From Methanomicrobia archaeon (GTDB taxonomy: Archaea; Methanobacteriota_B; Thermococci; Methanofastidiosales; NM3), in the NCBI GenBank assembly GCA_030603445.1, contig JAUVXU010000007.1, positions 1 to 64,000 on the forward strand: a stretch of DNA of 64,000 bases, read 5' to 3'. Below are positions 1-10,958 of the stretch, one piece after another. The first letter of the stretch is position 1; each line of letters starts with the position of its first letter. The notes beneath the pieces were generated by a model that saw nothing but the letters and a program-made list of their open reading frames with translations, made no database searches and was not told where the DNA came from. Position numbers and translations under genes: made by a program.

Positions 1-402
1 GACTGTGAATCATCCCCCACCCTTACCAACTGCATTTTCACTAATAACAAGGCGACACGAGGTAATGGAGGAGGTATGGTCAATTGGTGGCACACATACC
101 CGACCGCCACGAACTGCACGTTTGATCGCAACTATGCCGAAGAAGATGGCGGAGGTATGTACAATGAAGAATCATCCCCTACTGTCACGAACTGCACGTT
201 CATAAGTAATACTGCAACAAGAGGCGGGGGCATGTACAGTGGAGGTTCCTATCTGGATGTTACCGATTGTGTATTTACCAACAATGATGCAGAGTATGGT
301 GGGGGTATATACAGTTCAGGCTGTTTCTATCCAATCGCCACGAACTGCACGTTCGAAGGAAATGAAGGCGGAGATATATACGACCCTGACTTTGACAGTT
401 AG
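1..402 (+). CDS. Beta-helix repeat surface protein, C-terminal fragment
   Basis: The frame is open from the first base of the window, so only the C-terminal 133 residues are visible. They form tandem repeats of about 26-30 residues built around NCTF, a few residues, Asn-x-Ala and GGGMY. This is the pattern of right-handed parallel beta-helix proteins (polymorphic-outer-membrane-protein or pectate-lyase-like folds), which are normally exported and face the cell surface. Each repeat carries one conserved Cys after Asn. There is no membrane anchor or sorting signal at the C-terminus, which ends DPDFDS. Binding partner or enzymatic activity cannot be told. The fold assignment is inference from the repeat pattern. 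Confidence 0.75.
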   Translation, partial: DCESSPTLTNCIFTNNKATRGNGGGMVNWWHTYPTATNCTFDRNYAEEDGGGMYNEESSPTVTNCTFISNTATRGGGMYSGGSYLDVTDCVFTNNDAEYGGGIYSSGCFYPIATNCTFEGNEGGDIYDPDFDS

Positions 403-480
403 ATAAAAAACAAGTGCTTTTACATTATTGATATGAAATATTTAGGATAAATTATTTATTTGCTAGGATTAATTTCATTC

Positions 481-1149
481 ATGAATTTTAGTTCACATAG
501 TGGAGAAATAAGTATAATTGCGAATATTATCAGTGAATTAGGGATAATTACAGACCCTATACCTAAAATAGTTGCAATAGGGTTGATTAAGTACTTAACA
601 AAACATGATTTCGAATTTGATAAGGCTGTTGGAGATTCGATATTGGAACTGCAAGATAAATACGAACAGCTAAGGCCTGAAAATTTGAAAAATAATGAGG
701 AGTTTTGGTCGATGTTATTGAAGGCCTCAATGATTGCAGCAACTACGATGAAGAAGGAGAAAATAGAGGCTGCCAGAAATACAGTAATAAACGGACTATT
801 GTTAAATATTGAAGAAAGTAAGCAAGCCCTTTATTTAAGATTTATTGATGAGTTGGTAGTTGATGAATATATAATGTTAAAATTTTTCGACAATCCTTTT
901 TTATATTATCAATCGAAACATAAAGCTAATCCTGAATTTTCTGGTAAGATATCCAGATTAGACTACTTCTTAAAATGTTTCCCTAACTACAGTAAATCAA
1001 AAGATTATGTTATAATATTTTATGATCATTTGATAAATCAAGGATTACTGAAAAAGAAAGATTATAATGTTAGTATTATGAATCTCCACAATTCAAGTTC
1101 TACAAGTATAGGAAAAGAATTCCTCCATATCATTGAAAATCCAAAATAA
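481..1149 (+). CDS. Conserved hypothetical protein, alpha-helical
   Basis: A 222-residue, Lys-rich, mostly helical protein of unknown function. The middle, around KEKIEAARNTVINGLLLN followed by LRFIDELVVDEYIMLKFFDNP, resembles a recurring core of orphan bacterial and archaeal proteins that I recall as Lys-Glu-Lys-x-x-Ala-x-Arg-Asn followed by a Phe-x-x-x-Ile-Asp-x-Leu helix; no function is known to me for that group. No signal peptide or clear membrane segment is seen. ATG at 481 is used; an in-frame TTG at 460 is possible, but neither has a convincing ribosome site. It lies in the accessory stretch next to a restriction-modification gene, so a role in defence is conceivable but unproven. Confidence 0.6.
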   Translation: MNFSSHSGEISIIANIISELGIITDPIPKIVAIGLIKYLTKHDFEFDKAVGDSILELQDKYEQLRPENLKNNEEFWSMLLKASMIAATTMKKEKIEAARNTVINGLLLNIEESKQALYLRFIDELVVDEYIMLKFFDNPFLYYQSKHKANPEFSGKISRLDYFLKCFPNYSKSKDYVIIFYDHLINQGLLKKKDYNVSIMNLHNSSSTSIGKEFLHIIENPK

Positions 1150-1326
1150 GTATAATGTTATTTTAACCTTTCGATTATATTGCAACGTCAAATACTCTAG
1201 CACCCTAAACGTACTTCTGTTGAAGTCCAGCAGTTCGTTTTTCTGGAGTAACATGATGTCAGGTAGTGATAAAAAGAGAATAGTAACTACACTTTCTTTT
1301 CTCCAGTTTCCTCATGATTGTCTCGT

Positions 1327-1560
1327 TCACCCCTTAACCACCCCGTCCGCAACGTATTTCCCGTCTATATCCTCCAAGGTGTCCCCTGTGACTATCCCCT
1401 CTAATGTCCTCTACACCAGAATAGTCCTTGAATTCCTCCTGCCCTCCTGAACACATCGAGAATCAGATCATAGTCGGGAAGGTCGAACTTTGCATCCATC
1501 TCCCCTCTCATGTTAGGGAACCATATGCGCCTTTGCTTTGTTATAGGGCCGTTAGCAATG
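1327..1560 (-). pseudogene. Possible decayed gene fragment
   Basis: The 466-base stretch 1150-1615 has no intact gene. On the minus strand, 1560 to 1404 is open and reads like real protein (RRIWFPNMRGEMDAKFDLPD, then YDLILDVFRRAGG) until a stop at 1403-1401. An overlapping piece in another frame (1410 to 1327) continues with TLEGIVTGDTLEDIDGKYVA. A single indel near 1405 would join them. The local composition is also richer in G and C than the flanks. I do not recognise the family. This is probably a frameshifted gene remnant, but chance open frames cannot be excluded. Confidence 0.3.
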
Positions 1561-1582
1561 AATTATTTTCCTATAGAAATAC

Positions 1583-1590
1583 TATTTAAA
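1583..1590 (+). promoter_or_regulatory. TATA box of the restriction-modification gene
   Basis: TATTTAAA ends 25 bases before the ATG at 1616, the spacing expected between an archaeal TATA box and a transcription start at or very near the start codon. No ribosome-binding site precedes the ATG, so a leaderless transcript is likely. Confidence 0.45.
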
Positions 1591-1615
1591 CTTAAAATAG
1601 TTAAACAATGTTGCA

Positions 1616-3448
1616 ATGTCAAATTTCAATGAAACAATGGAAATGTACAATAAATATGGGGGCAAAGAGCAAATACAATCATTAATCAGCAAGTATCAAG
1701 ATATTGCAAGTAAAGGAAAATTAAATCAATATAACGAAGAAATTACCAAGAAAGATTTCATTCTTCCGATGTTTCGTGCTTTGGGTTGGGATGAGGTGTT
1801 CGCAGAAGAAAAAGTTTCAAGAGGCCGTGTTGACTACGCTTTAAAGATCAATGGAATACCAAAACTATTTGTAAAATCAAAAGCTTTGAAAGTAGATCTA
1901 GACAAGGAGGAGTTTGCTAAACAAGCTATTAATTATGCTTGGCACAAAGGAGCTACGTGGGTGATACTTACTAATTTTAAGGAAATTAAAGTCTACAATG
2001 CTAAATGGAAGGGAACTAATCCTACTCAAAATCTTTTTTTTAGTACGGGGATGGACCAGTATGTGGATGAATCTGATAAAATTTGGATTCTCTCTCGCGA
2101 TAGTATGAAAAAAGGGCTTTTAGATAAAAAAGCCGAAAAACGGAAGAATAAATCAAAGAAGATTCCTATTGACAAACAACTGTTGAAAGATTTGGCACAA
2201 TTTAGGGAGGCGCTATCAAAGAGCATTGTTAGGTACAATCAAGACAAGCAGCTCTTAGAAGAAGATGTAGATGAAGCAGTTCAGCATATCCTTGATAAAC
2301 TGATGTTCATACGCTTACTAGAAGATAGGCAGATATGTCCTTTCATGCTGCAAGAGATGCTATGTGAGGCTAAGAAAAAGACAGTTCATATCAGGCTTGA
2401 TGAACTGTTCAAAAAAATAGATAAGATATACAACAACAAGCTTTCCAGAAAACATCTGCAAGAAGATCTTATCATCGATAATTATACTCTTGAAATGGTA
2501 ATATGCGGCTTGTATAGTTCTTCTGATGGGACAGTCTATGACTTCAGTTTAATCGATGCCGATATATTGGGAAATATGTATGAACAGTATCTAGGCAATA
2601 TCGTCAAAAAGACTGATAAGAGAAAAATACATCGCAAGGAACAAGGGGTATACTACACGCCCACATATCTTGTTGATTATATCATCAAAAATACAATCGG
2701 GGAATTGGTAAAGCAAAAGAAGTTTGACATTGATAAGATCAAAATACTTGACCCTGCATGTGGTTCGGGTTCTTTTCTTATGAAAGCGTATGATTACCTT
2801 TTAGCCCTGCACAGTGAGAAAAAAGGAATGGCAGAACAGACAAAGCTTGATATTACTACTAACATGGAACTACCCTATGAAAAAAAAGTTGGCATTCTAA
2901 AAAACAGCATTTTCGGTGTTGATATTGATCCAAAGGCTGTTGAGATAGCACAGTTCAACTTACTTCTAAAGGCTGCAGAAAAGAAGCATCAGCTTCCTAC
3001 TTTACAAGATAATATCAAATTAGGAAATAGCCTTGTTGACGATCCTAATTATGAAGGCAGCCGAGCTTTCAACTGGGAAAAGGAGTTCAAAGACATTTTT
3101 TCAACTGGCGGATTTGATGTGATAATTAGTAATCCTCCCTGGGGGGCGGATATTGATAGTATATCAGGGTATTTAAAAGAAAATTATCCTAATTCAACTA
3201 AAGCCCGTTTAGATATATACAAATGTTTTATAGAAAGAAGTTTAGGATTATTAAAAGAAAACGGGCTATTAGGATTTATAGTGCCCAGCACCATCTTATT
3301 CCAGTCAACATATAAAGATATTAGGCAGTTAATAAAGGAATATTCTATTATATATATCATTAATCTGGGTGAAAAAGTCTTTAAAGAGGTTGAAACGCCT
3401 TCATGTATCATAATTATAAAAAGCAAACAAATAAAAAAAATAAAGTAA
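1616..3448 (+). CDS. Type IIG-like restriction-modification protein, N-terminal and methyltransferase part
   Basis: A 610-residue protein. Residues about 45-130 match the HsdR_N-type nuclease domain of fused (Eco57I/type IIG-like) enzymes (KDFILPMFRALGWDEVF, then GRVDYALKINGIPKLF). The ExK catalytic motif expected next reads FVKSKAL here, with Lys where Glu should be, so cleavage activity is doubtful. Residues about 340-600 are an N6-adenine methyltransferase: EQGVYYTP, motif I DPACGSGSFL, FGVDIDPKAVEIAQ and motif IV SNPPWG. The frame stops just after an A8 run (3433-3440) while the target-recognition half continues in the -1 frame in the following ORF. Intact relatives are single chains of roughly 900 residues or more. 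The start at 1616 fits a TATA box 25 bases upstream. Confidence 0.85.
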   Translation: MSNFNETMEMYNKYGGKEQIQSLISKYQDIASKGKLNQYNEEITKKDFILPMFRALGWDEVFAEEKVSRGRVDYALKINGIPKLFVKSKALKVDLDKEEFAKQAINYAWHKGATWVILTNFKEIKVYNAKWKGTNPTQNLFFSTGMDQYVDESDKIWILSRDSMKKGLLDKKAEKRKNKSKKIPIDKQLLKDLAQFREALSKSIVRYNQDKQLLEEDVDEAVQHILDKLMFIRLLEDRQICPFMLQEMLCEAKKKTVHIRLDELFKKIDKIYNNKLSRKHLQEDLIIDNYTLEMVICGLYSSSDGTVYDFSLIDADILGNMYEQYLGNIVKKTDKRKIHRKEQGVYYTPTYLVDYIIKNTIGELVKQKKFDIDKIKILDPACGSGSFLMKAYDYLLALHSEKKGMAEQTKLDITTNMELPYEKKVGILKNSIFGVDIDPKAVEIAQFNLLLKAAEKKHQLPTLQDNIKLGNSLVDDPNYEGSRAFNWEKEFKDIFSTGGFDVIISNPPWGADIDSISGYLKENYPNSTKARLDIYKCFIERSLGLLKENGLLGFIVPSTILFQSTYKDIRQLIKEYSIIYIINLGEKVFKEVETPSCIIIIKSKQIKKIK

Positions 3449-4335
3449 AAATAATGGACGTTTCTTATTCAAAAGATAATTTTTATAAAAAAAATAAGTT
3501 ATTATTCCCGAAGTATACGTTTTTTCCTCAAAAAATATATGAAAATACTATAGAGAATGTCTTTGTAACATTTTACAGGGAGCTAAAAAAAGATGAGGTG
3601 CCCCTTGAAGATGTTCTTTTATGCAAGGATACAGGCATCAACTATTCTTGCAAAGGGGTGGGGATGAAAAATAAGGGAAAAAGCAATTTATCAAAAAGGA
3701 TAATCTACTCTGGTAAACATCTTAATAAAAACGATCATGAATTTTTAAAAGGAATAGATATTAACAAGTATGTTGTGAACTATCATCCGGACAGGTATCT
3801 AAGAAATAATTATAATAGTTTGCTAAAGAAAAACGAGTTTGTTGGATATGATATTGTTACTTTTAATACGTGTCCAAAAATATTATGGCGCCAGACGGCC
3901 GATAGGCCCATAGCCGCTATTGATTATCAGGGAGTATGGTATGGGCGCAGCATTCATGCAGGAACATTAAAAGATGAAAGATTTGATCGTAGGTATATAG
4001 CCGCCCTGCTTAATTCAAATTATCTGGCCTATATTTACTCACAAATCTCAAAAGAGAAAGGAAGGATTTTCGCACAAGTTAAATTAAATAAGATAAAAAA
4101 ACTGCCTATAAAAATAGCAGGGCCAAAAGAACAAGAGATATTATCTGCTAGTGTGGAAATGATAGAAAAATATAAGACAAAACTACTGTCGCATCAAGGA
4201 AATAATAGTGACGAAAAGAAAATACTAGAAAATAAAATTAGGGATATTGAGACAAATATCAATAAGCATGTATATAGGATATACGAAGTACCAGAAAACG
4301 AAAAAAATATGATAGAAGAGATATATGGAAATTAA
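3403..4335 (+). CDS. C-terminal target-recognition half of the same restriction-modification gene (-1 frame)
   Basis: A TaqI_C-like specificity segment that belongs in one chain with the preceding methyltransferase. Visible landmarks are DILTYPE-independent: ILWRQTADRPIAAIDYQ, a central RRYIAALLNSNYLAYIY helix typical of the end of such recognition domains, then IKKLPIKIAGPKEQEIL and a coiled-coil tail. The frame joins the upstream one if the ribosome or polymerase slips back one base on the A8 run at 3433-3440, or if one A has been lost there. ATG 3403 lies inside the upstream gene and has no ribosome site; ATG 3454 is another possible internal start. The split is real mutation, sequencing error or slippage; the sequence alone does not decide. 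Confidence 0.7.
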   Translation: MYHNYKKQTNKKNKVKIMDVSYSKDNFYKKNKLLFPKYTFFPQKIYENTIENVFVTFYRELKKDEVPLEDVLLCKDTGINYSCKGVGMKNKGKSNLSKRIIYSGKHLNKNDHEFLKGIDINKYVVNYHPDRYLRNNYNSLLKKNEFVGYDIVTFNTCPKILWRQTADRPIAAIDYQGVWYGRSIHAGTLKDERFDRRYIAALLNSNYLAYIYSQISKEKGRIFAQVKLNKIKKLPIKIAGPKEQEILSASVEMIEKYKTKLLSHQGNNSDEKKILENKIRDIETNINKHVYRIYEVPENEKNMIEEIYGN

Positions 4336-4472
4336 AAATCCACGTAAACCCTTGTTTCTTAGTTGTGAGTACTAAAATTTATTAAATTACAACTTGAACA
4401 TGGTCTCTGTTTATCATTAGTTTTCATGAAGCTTACCACAACTATTAAAATATATCATACAAATGTTAACCG

Positions 4473-5228
4473 ATGATAGAGAGTAGTTTTATCCTGCTTG
4501 ATGGCGTGGGAAATACACTTGAACGCAGGCTTTGGGCAGATGATATAACATCGTGGGAGAAGTTCATATCGTCCTCTTCACTTCCGAGAATTTCTGATAA
4601 AAGAAAATATGCCCATGACAATATGTTGCGTAAGGCAATAGCTAATCTGTCCTGTAGAAATGATGCCTTTTTTGCTTATCACATGCCCTCTAACGAACAT
4701 TGGCGCTTGTATGACAAGTTCAAGGATAGTGTGGCATATCTCGATATAGAGACTACTGGGCATTATGCAGGAAACATCACTACTATGGTCGGAATATATG
4801 ATGGGAACGAGTTTACTACACTAATTAAGGGCGAGAATCTGTCAAAAGAATCCATCCAAAAAGCACTTGATGGAAAGAAGATGCTTGTGACGTTTTTTGG
4901 CAGAGGTTTTGATGTTCCTGTCCTTAAGAGAGAGTTTGGAATCACACCCCCTGCACTTCATGTTGATTTGTGCTTTGCCGGCAAGCGGTTAGGTTATAGG
5001 GGGGGACTTAAAAAAATAGAGATAGAATTGGGAATTGCAAGATCCGATGAAACGTGTGGCCTTAGCGGTGCTGATGCTGTGCATCTCTGGAATGCATATG
5101 TTACGCGTGGGAACGATGCGGCTTTAGATACTCTTGTCAAGTATAATAAGGAAGATGTCATAAATCTTGAAACTCTAGCAAACATTATATACCCTGCTCT
5201 TACAAAGCATACGATGGAACTGTTTTAG
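4473..5228 (+). CDS. RNase H-fold DEDDy exonuclease-like protein
   Basis: A 251-residue protein of the YprB-like RNase H-fold family (RNase_H_2). The DEDDy residues can be placed: YLDIETTG near 92 (first Asp and Glu), FFGRGFDVPVL near 143 (second Asp), and YNKEDVINLE near 225 (Tyr and last Asp). The N-terminus (FILLDGVGNTLERRLW) looks like the short helix-hairpin segment seen before this domain in archaeal relatives. It should be a metal-dependent 3'-5' exonuclease on DNA or RNA; substrate is unknown. It stands alone, between the restriction-modification gene and a NYN-domain gene. The exact start ATG 4473 lacks a clear ribosome site. Confidence 0.75.
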   Translation: MIESSFILLDGVGNTLERRLWADDITSWEKFISSSSLPRISDKRKYAHDNMLRKAIANLSCRNDAFFAYHMPSNEHWRLYDKFKDSVAYLDIETTGHYAGNITTMVGIYDGNEFTTLIKGENLSKESIQKALDGKKMLVTFFGRGFDVPVLKREFGITPPALHVDLCFAGKRLGYRGGLKKIEIELGIARSDETCGLSGADAVHLWNAYVTRGNDAALDTLVKYNKEDVINLETLANIIYPALTKHTMELF

Positions 5229-5340
5229 GAAACCTTAAACTAAAGTTTCATTTCCACATATATGCACTATGTTTGTTAGTTAATTATTTAAATTATCATA
5301 AGATATATGTGATTGTTACAACTATTACATTGGTGGGTTA

Positions 5341-7754
<2,414 letters not shown>

Positions 7755-7927
7755 TCACCACTAAGAAGTATGTCATTATCATAGTATTGTTCTTTAAAAA
7801 GGTTGCTCTGTTTACAAGGGATAAATTTATCTAAATAGGCGATTATTTTTCTCTAAAAAATCACACTTCACTAAGTATATTGAAATATTGAATAGATAGT
7901 TTGCATTCCAAAAAAAGAGCATATGTT

Positions 7928-9232
7928 TTATTCATTCCATATATGTTCTCTTTTGTCGATGATGCGCTTGGCTTTATGCGTTGCTCTAGGCAGAGTATCT
8001 TCGCTATAAACAACTACACGAGGAGCAACCCCGAGTGCAGCTTTTATTTCTGTTTGTATGCGAAGCTCCAAATTAAGGAGATTTCCCTTAAAATTTTTCA
8101 CATGTTCTGTTTCAATGGTAAGAGCATCAAGGTGATTTTCGCGCGTAACAATAAGTCTATATTCTCCTGTTAGGTCTTTATTTGCGCGTACAATAGCCTC
8201 AATTGCGGATGGCATGACGTTTACTCCTTTTATTATAAGCATGTCATCAACTCGTCCATGTACACCTATTAGGCGTTTATGCGTCCTTCCACATGCACAT
8301 TTATCTAGTTCGTATGTAACAATGTCGCCTGTTCTAAAACGAATTAATGGGCGAGCCATTTTTTTTAAGGTGGTAATGTACATTTCCCCTCTTTCCCCTT
8401 CTGCTACATGTTCTCCAGTTTCACGATCTATAACCTCGACAAGAATGTGGTCTTCAGCTACGTGGAGCCCTGCTTGTTCGGTGCATTCCCCTGCACATGC
8501 TCCGAAGATGTCAGAAATGCCATAATAATCGTAGACTTTTGCATCCCACAGTTCTTCTATGCGGCGGCGCGTGTTATCAATAGATCCCCCTGGTTCCCCT
8601 GCAACAAATAGTTTCTTGATGGATGAAGAGGTAGGTTCAAAGCCCATTTTTGCTGCCGTTTCACCAAGGTACCATGCATAGGACGGTGTTGTCCATATTA
8701 CGGTAGGTTTGTATTGATCGATGATTTTTATAAGCCTCTCTGATGCAATAGTCCCGGCGTGTATTGATAGGGCGCCTACGCGTTGTGCCCCCAGCACACA
8801 AGGGCCACCAACAAAAAGTGAAAAATTAAGCGCATGACAATACCTGTCATTTTTCCTGAGGCCCGAAGAATAAAAAAGTCTTGCTTCATAGTCAATCCAT
8901 TCATCAAAGTCTTGTGCAGTGAATGGCGATGCTGTAGGGTTTCCTGTGGAACCCGATGACGATGAAATGTAGACTATATCGTCCTCTGGCACACAGATCA
9001 TTTTCCCAAGTGGAGGAAAACTTTCTTGGTCCAATCGGATATCCTCTTTTGACATAGTTGGAAGTTTTTCAATATCTTTTATAGAATGCAGGTCTTCACA
9101 TGCATCTGGAATCCTATTGGCGTAATAGGTGCTTCTATTTATTGCATGCTTCAATGTATATTTAAGTAGTTTTAACTGCAGTTTTTCTAGTTCTTCTCGT
9201 TTAAGAGTTTCAACAGAATCCCAACATGGCAC
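7928..9232 (-). CDS. Phenylacetate-CoA ligase / F390 synthetase family (PaaK-like)
   Basis: A 434-residue adenylate-forming enzyme of the PaaK family, which activates an aryl or acyl acid with ATP and CoA; archaeal members include coenzyme F390 synthetase. The AMP-binding loop is SSSSGSTGNP near 100, followed by the adenine and core segments VAGEPGGS and YDYYGISDIFGA (about 240-270), and the hinge RFRTGDIVTYE near 318. CACGRTHKRLIG near 330 is a family hallmark, and DDMLIIKGVNVMPSAIE precedes the C-terminal AMP-binding_C domain. The start is GTG 9232; no in-frame ATG is nearby. It is a single gene. Substrate (phenylacetate, benzoate, F420 or another acid) cannot be read from sequence. Confidence 0.85.
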   Translation of the reverse strand: MPCWDSVETLKREELEKLQLKLLKYTLKHAINRSTYYANRIPDACEDLHSIKDIEKLPTMSKEDIRLDQESFPPLGKMICVPEDDIVYISSSSGSTGNPTASPFTAQDFDEWIDYEARLFYSSGLRKNDRYCHALNFSLFVGGPCVLGAQRVGALSIHAGTIASERLIKIIDQYKPTVIWTTPSYAWYLGETAAKMGFEPTSSSIKKLFVAGEPGGSIDNTRRRIEELWDAKVYDYYGISDIFGACAGECTEQAGLHVAEDHILVEVIDRETGEHVAEGERGEMYITTLKKMARPLIRFRTGDIVTYELDKCACGRTHKRLIGVHGRVDDMLIIKGVNVMPSAIEAIVRANKDLTGEYRLIVTRENHLDALTIETEHVKNFKGNLLNLELRIQTEIKAALGVAPRVVVYSEDTLPRATHKAKRIIDKREHIWNE

Positions 9233-9355
9233 TTTTTCACATCCGTAATATTAGGTCAAAGGCAAGAATTTTATTAATATATTTTATTGAGAGAAATATT
9301 CCTATTATACTTATCTTAACCACTAAATATATTTACGTGTTGATATACTAATGTC

Positions 9356-10042
9356 ATGAAGGGTGTTGTTTCTCAACTTCAATTAATACGTGAGATGGTA
9401 TATAGAGATGATGTGCAGCTTGGAGATCCATTCAAGGTATTGATAAAGACCATTTTATCTCACAGAACTCGTGATGAGAACACGGACAAGGCGGCAGACA
9501 GGCTTTTTGCAAAGTATCCTACTGCCATGATACTGAAATCTGCACCTTTAGAAGAAGTCGAGGAGCTTATACGCTCCACAGGTTTTTACAATGTCAAGGC
9601 AGCCAGGATAATAGAAGTTTCCCGCATCATAGATGAGGATTTAGGAGGTAAAGTTCCAAGGTCAAAGGAAGAATTGATGCGTTTACCAGGAGTAGGCCCA
9701 AAAACCGCTAACTGTGTTCTTGTTTTCGCATATGGTTTAAATGCAATCCCTGTAGATACCCATGTACATCGTATTTCTAATAGAATTGGATGGGTCAACA
9801 CAAAAACACCTGAAGAAACTGAAGTGGCACTTGAGAAAATCGTGCCGAGGAACAACTGGCGTATAATAAACGAGCTGTTGGTGCCATTCGGGAAGAGCAT
9901 ATGTCGCCCTATAAAACCCAAGTGTGATTTATGCATGATTGAACGTTCGTGCAGGCATAATCAATATGTACTTCACAAAAAAAGGAAATCTAGTAAGACA
10001 AATGACATATCAAAAACCAATAGGCTTAAAAATTACGAATGA
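9356..10042 (+). CDS. nth: Endonuclease III
   Basis: A 228-residue DNA glycosylase/AP lyase that removes oxidised pyrimidines. The helix-hairpin-helix with catalytic lysine is LPGVGPKTANCVL (about 105-117) and the catalytic Asp is in IPVDTHVHRISNR (about 130). The [4Fe-4S] ligands have the canonical spacing Cys-x6-Cys-x2-Cys-x5-Cys in CRPIKPKCDLCMIERSC (about 183-199). A basic tail of about 28 residues (KKRKSSKTND and on) extends beyond the usual end. ATG 9356 follows an AT-rich divergent promoter shared with the PaaK-like gene. A small unknown gene follows within about 20 bases and may be cotranscribed. Confidence 0.93.
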   Translation: MKGVVSQLQLIREMVYRDDVQLGDPFKVLIKTILSHRTRDENTDKAADRLFAKYPTAMILKSAPLEEVEELIRSTGFYNVKAARIIEVSRIIDEDLGGKVPRSKEELMRLPGVGPKTANCVLVFAYGLNAIPVDTHVHRISNRIGWVNTKTPEETEVALEKIVPRNNWRIINELLVPFGKSICRPIKPKCDLCMIERSCRHNQYVLHKKRKSSKTNDISKTNRLKNYE

Positions 10043-10063
10043 AATGTTGTAATGGTGAGGCAT

Positions 10064-10366
10064 GTGAGCGATTTAGAATTGAAAAAAGCTAGGAAGACGG
10101 ACAGGATAGTCATTTACAATAAAAAAGGTGCAATCGATGAGACTGCATGTCTGTTCTGTGGTAAGGTAAAGAGTGACGGAGTCTCAAAGATGGCTATAGA
10201 TTATGGCGCAGGCGTCTTGTTTGCTAGGGTCTGTCAAGAAGACCGCAATAAGACCGTGGGGGAGTTTATTGCTGAGGCAGTATATGCTGCATCCGAAGTA
10301 GAGCTAGATCCTGATTCAAATATGCAAATAGACCTAGTGCTTCGTCAACTTAAGGAAGAAGAATAA
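10064..10366 (+). CDS. Hypothetical protein, 100 residues
   Basis: A small acidic protein of unknown family. It has a single CxxC-like pair, CLFCGKVKSDGVSKMAIDY, near the N-terminus and a later Cys, then an acidic helical C-terminus (ELDPDSNMQIDLVLRQLKEE). GTG 10064 is preferred because GGTGAGG (10054-10060) sits just before it; ATG 10052 in the same frame has no ribosome site. It starts 21 bases after nth and likely shares its transcript. No function is proposed. Confidence 0.6.
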   Translation: MSDLELKKARKTDRIVIYNKKGAIDETACLFCGKVKSDGVSKMAIDYGAGVLFARVCQEDRNKTVGEFIAEAVYAASEVELDPDSNMQIDLVLRQLKEEE

Positions 10367-10398
10367 AATAATCTAAAATTTTTCTTTATTTTGTAATT

Positions 10399-10950
10399 TT
10401 AATACATTTCAGGCGATATCCTTGGAATCATTGCCATAAGCACGGATTGCATACTGAATTCTTTGCGATTTATAATTCCTTTTGAGAGCATACCAATAGC
10501 GCCATTTTCATGTTTTATATTTTTATTTCCACTAATGGATGCGAAAATATCACCTATTTCTTTTCCCAATTCGACTTCCTCAATGACTGAGGGGGGATAT
10601 GCAAATCCGCCACTATGTCCTATTGTTATTCGTCCATCCCTATCACTAATAACACAAAACTGCAAATCCAAATGTGTCGCTGCTATTTTGTATATTCCTG
10701 CTTCTAACCCGATACCATAATCAACATCATGGTATTTCATGACTGCATCTGCCCTATTGAAGGCCCCATGATAAATCTCTTCTAACCCGATTGGTTGGTG
10801 TGGCACTCCAGAATCAACCGTATACCCCTTTACACGGTAATTTGTGTCTTTTTTCAAGCTTCTTGTTACTAATCGGATTGTATCATCTACTGCCGCTATT
10901 TTAATTGGATTAGAAGAACCCACTCCAAAATGTACAATATGCTTCTTCAT
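10399..10950 (-). CDS. Inosine/xanthosine triphosphatase (YjjX/DUF84 family)
   Basis: A 183-residue house-cleaning pyrophosphatase of the YjjX family, hydrolysing ITP/XTP to keep deaminated purines out of nucleic acids. Hallmarks: the N-terminal phosphate loop GVGSSNPIKIAAV (9-21), SGVPHQPIGLEEIYHGAFNR (48-67), GIGLEAGI (81-88) and SGGFAYPPSVIEEVELGKEI near 115. The end GAIGMLSKGIINRKEFSMQSVLMAM matches the family. Its start is 8 bases downstream of the stop of the TPR gene on the same strand, so the two probably form an operon. Confidence 0.88.
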   Translation of the reverse strand: MKKHIVHFGVGSSNPIKIAAVDDTIRLVTRSLKKDTNYRVKGYTVDSGVPHQPIGLEEIYHGAFNRADAVMKYHDVDYGIGLEAGIYKIAATHLDLQFCVISDRDGRITIGHSGGFAYPPSVIEEVELGKEIGDIFASISGNKNIKHENGAIGMLSKGIINRKEFSMQSVLMAMIPRISPEMY

Positions 10951-10958
10951 ATATTTCC

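Noticed and set aside
1133..1450. Plus-strand 105-codon frame
   Set aside because: Ser/Leu/Phe-rich text without a ribosome site; it opposes the more protein-like minus-strand remnant.
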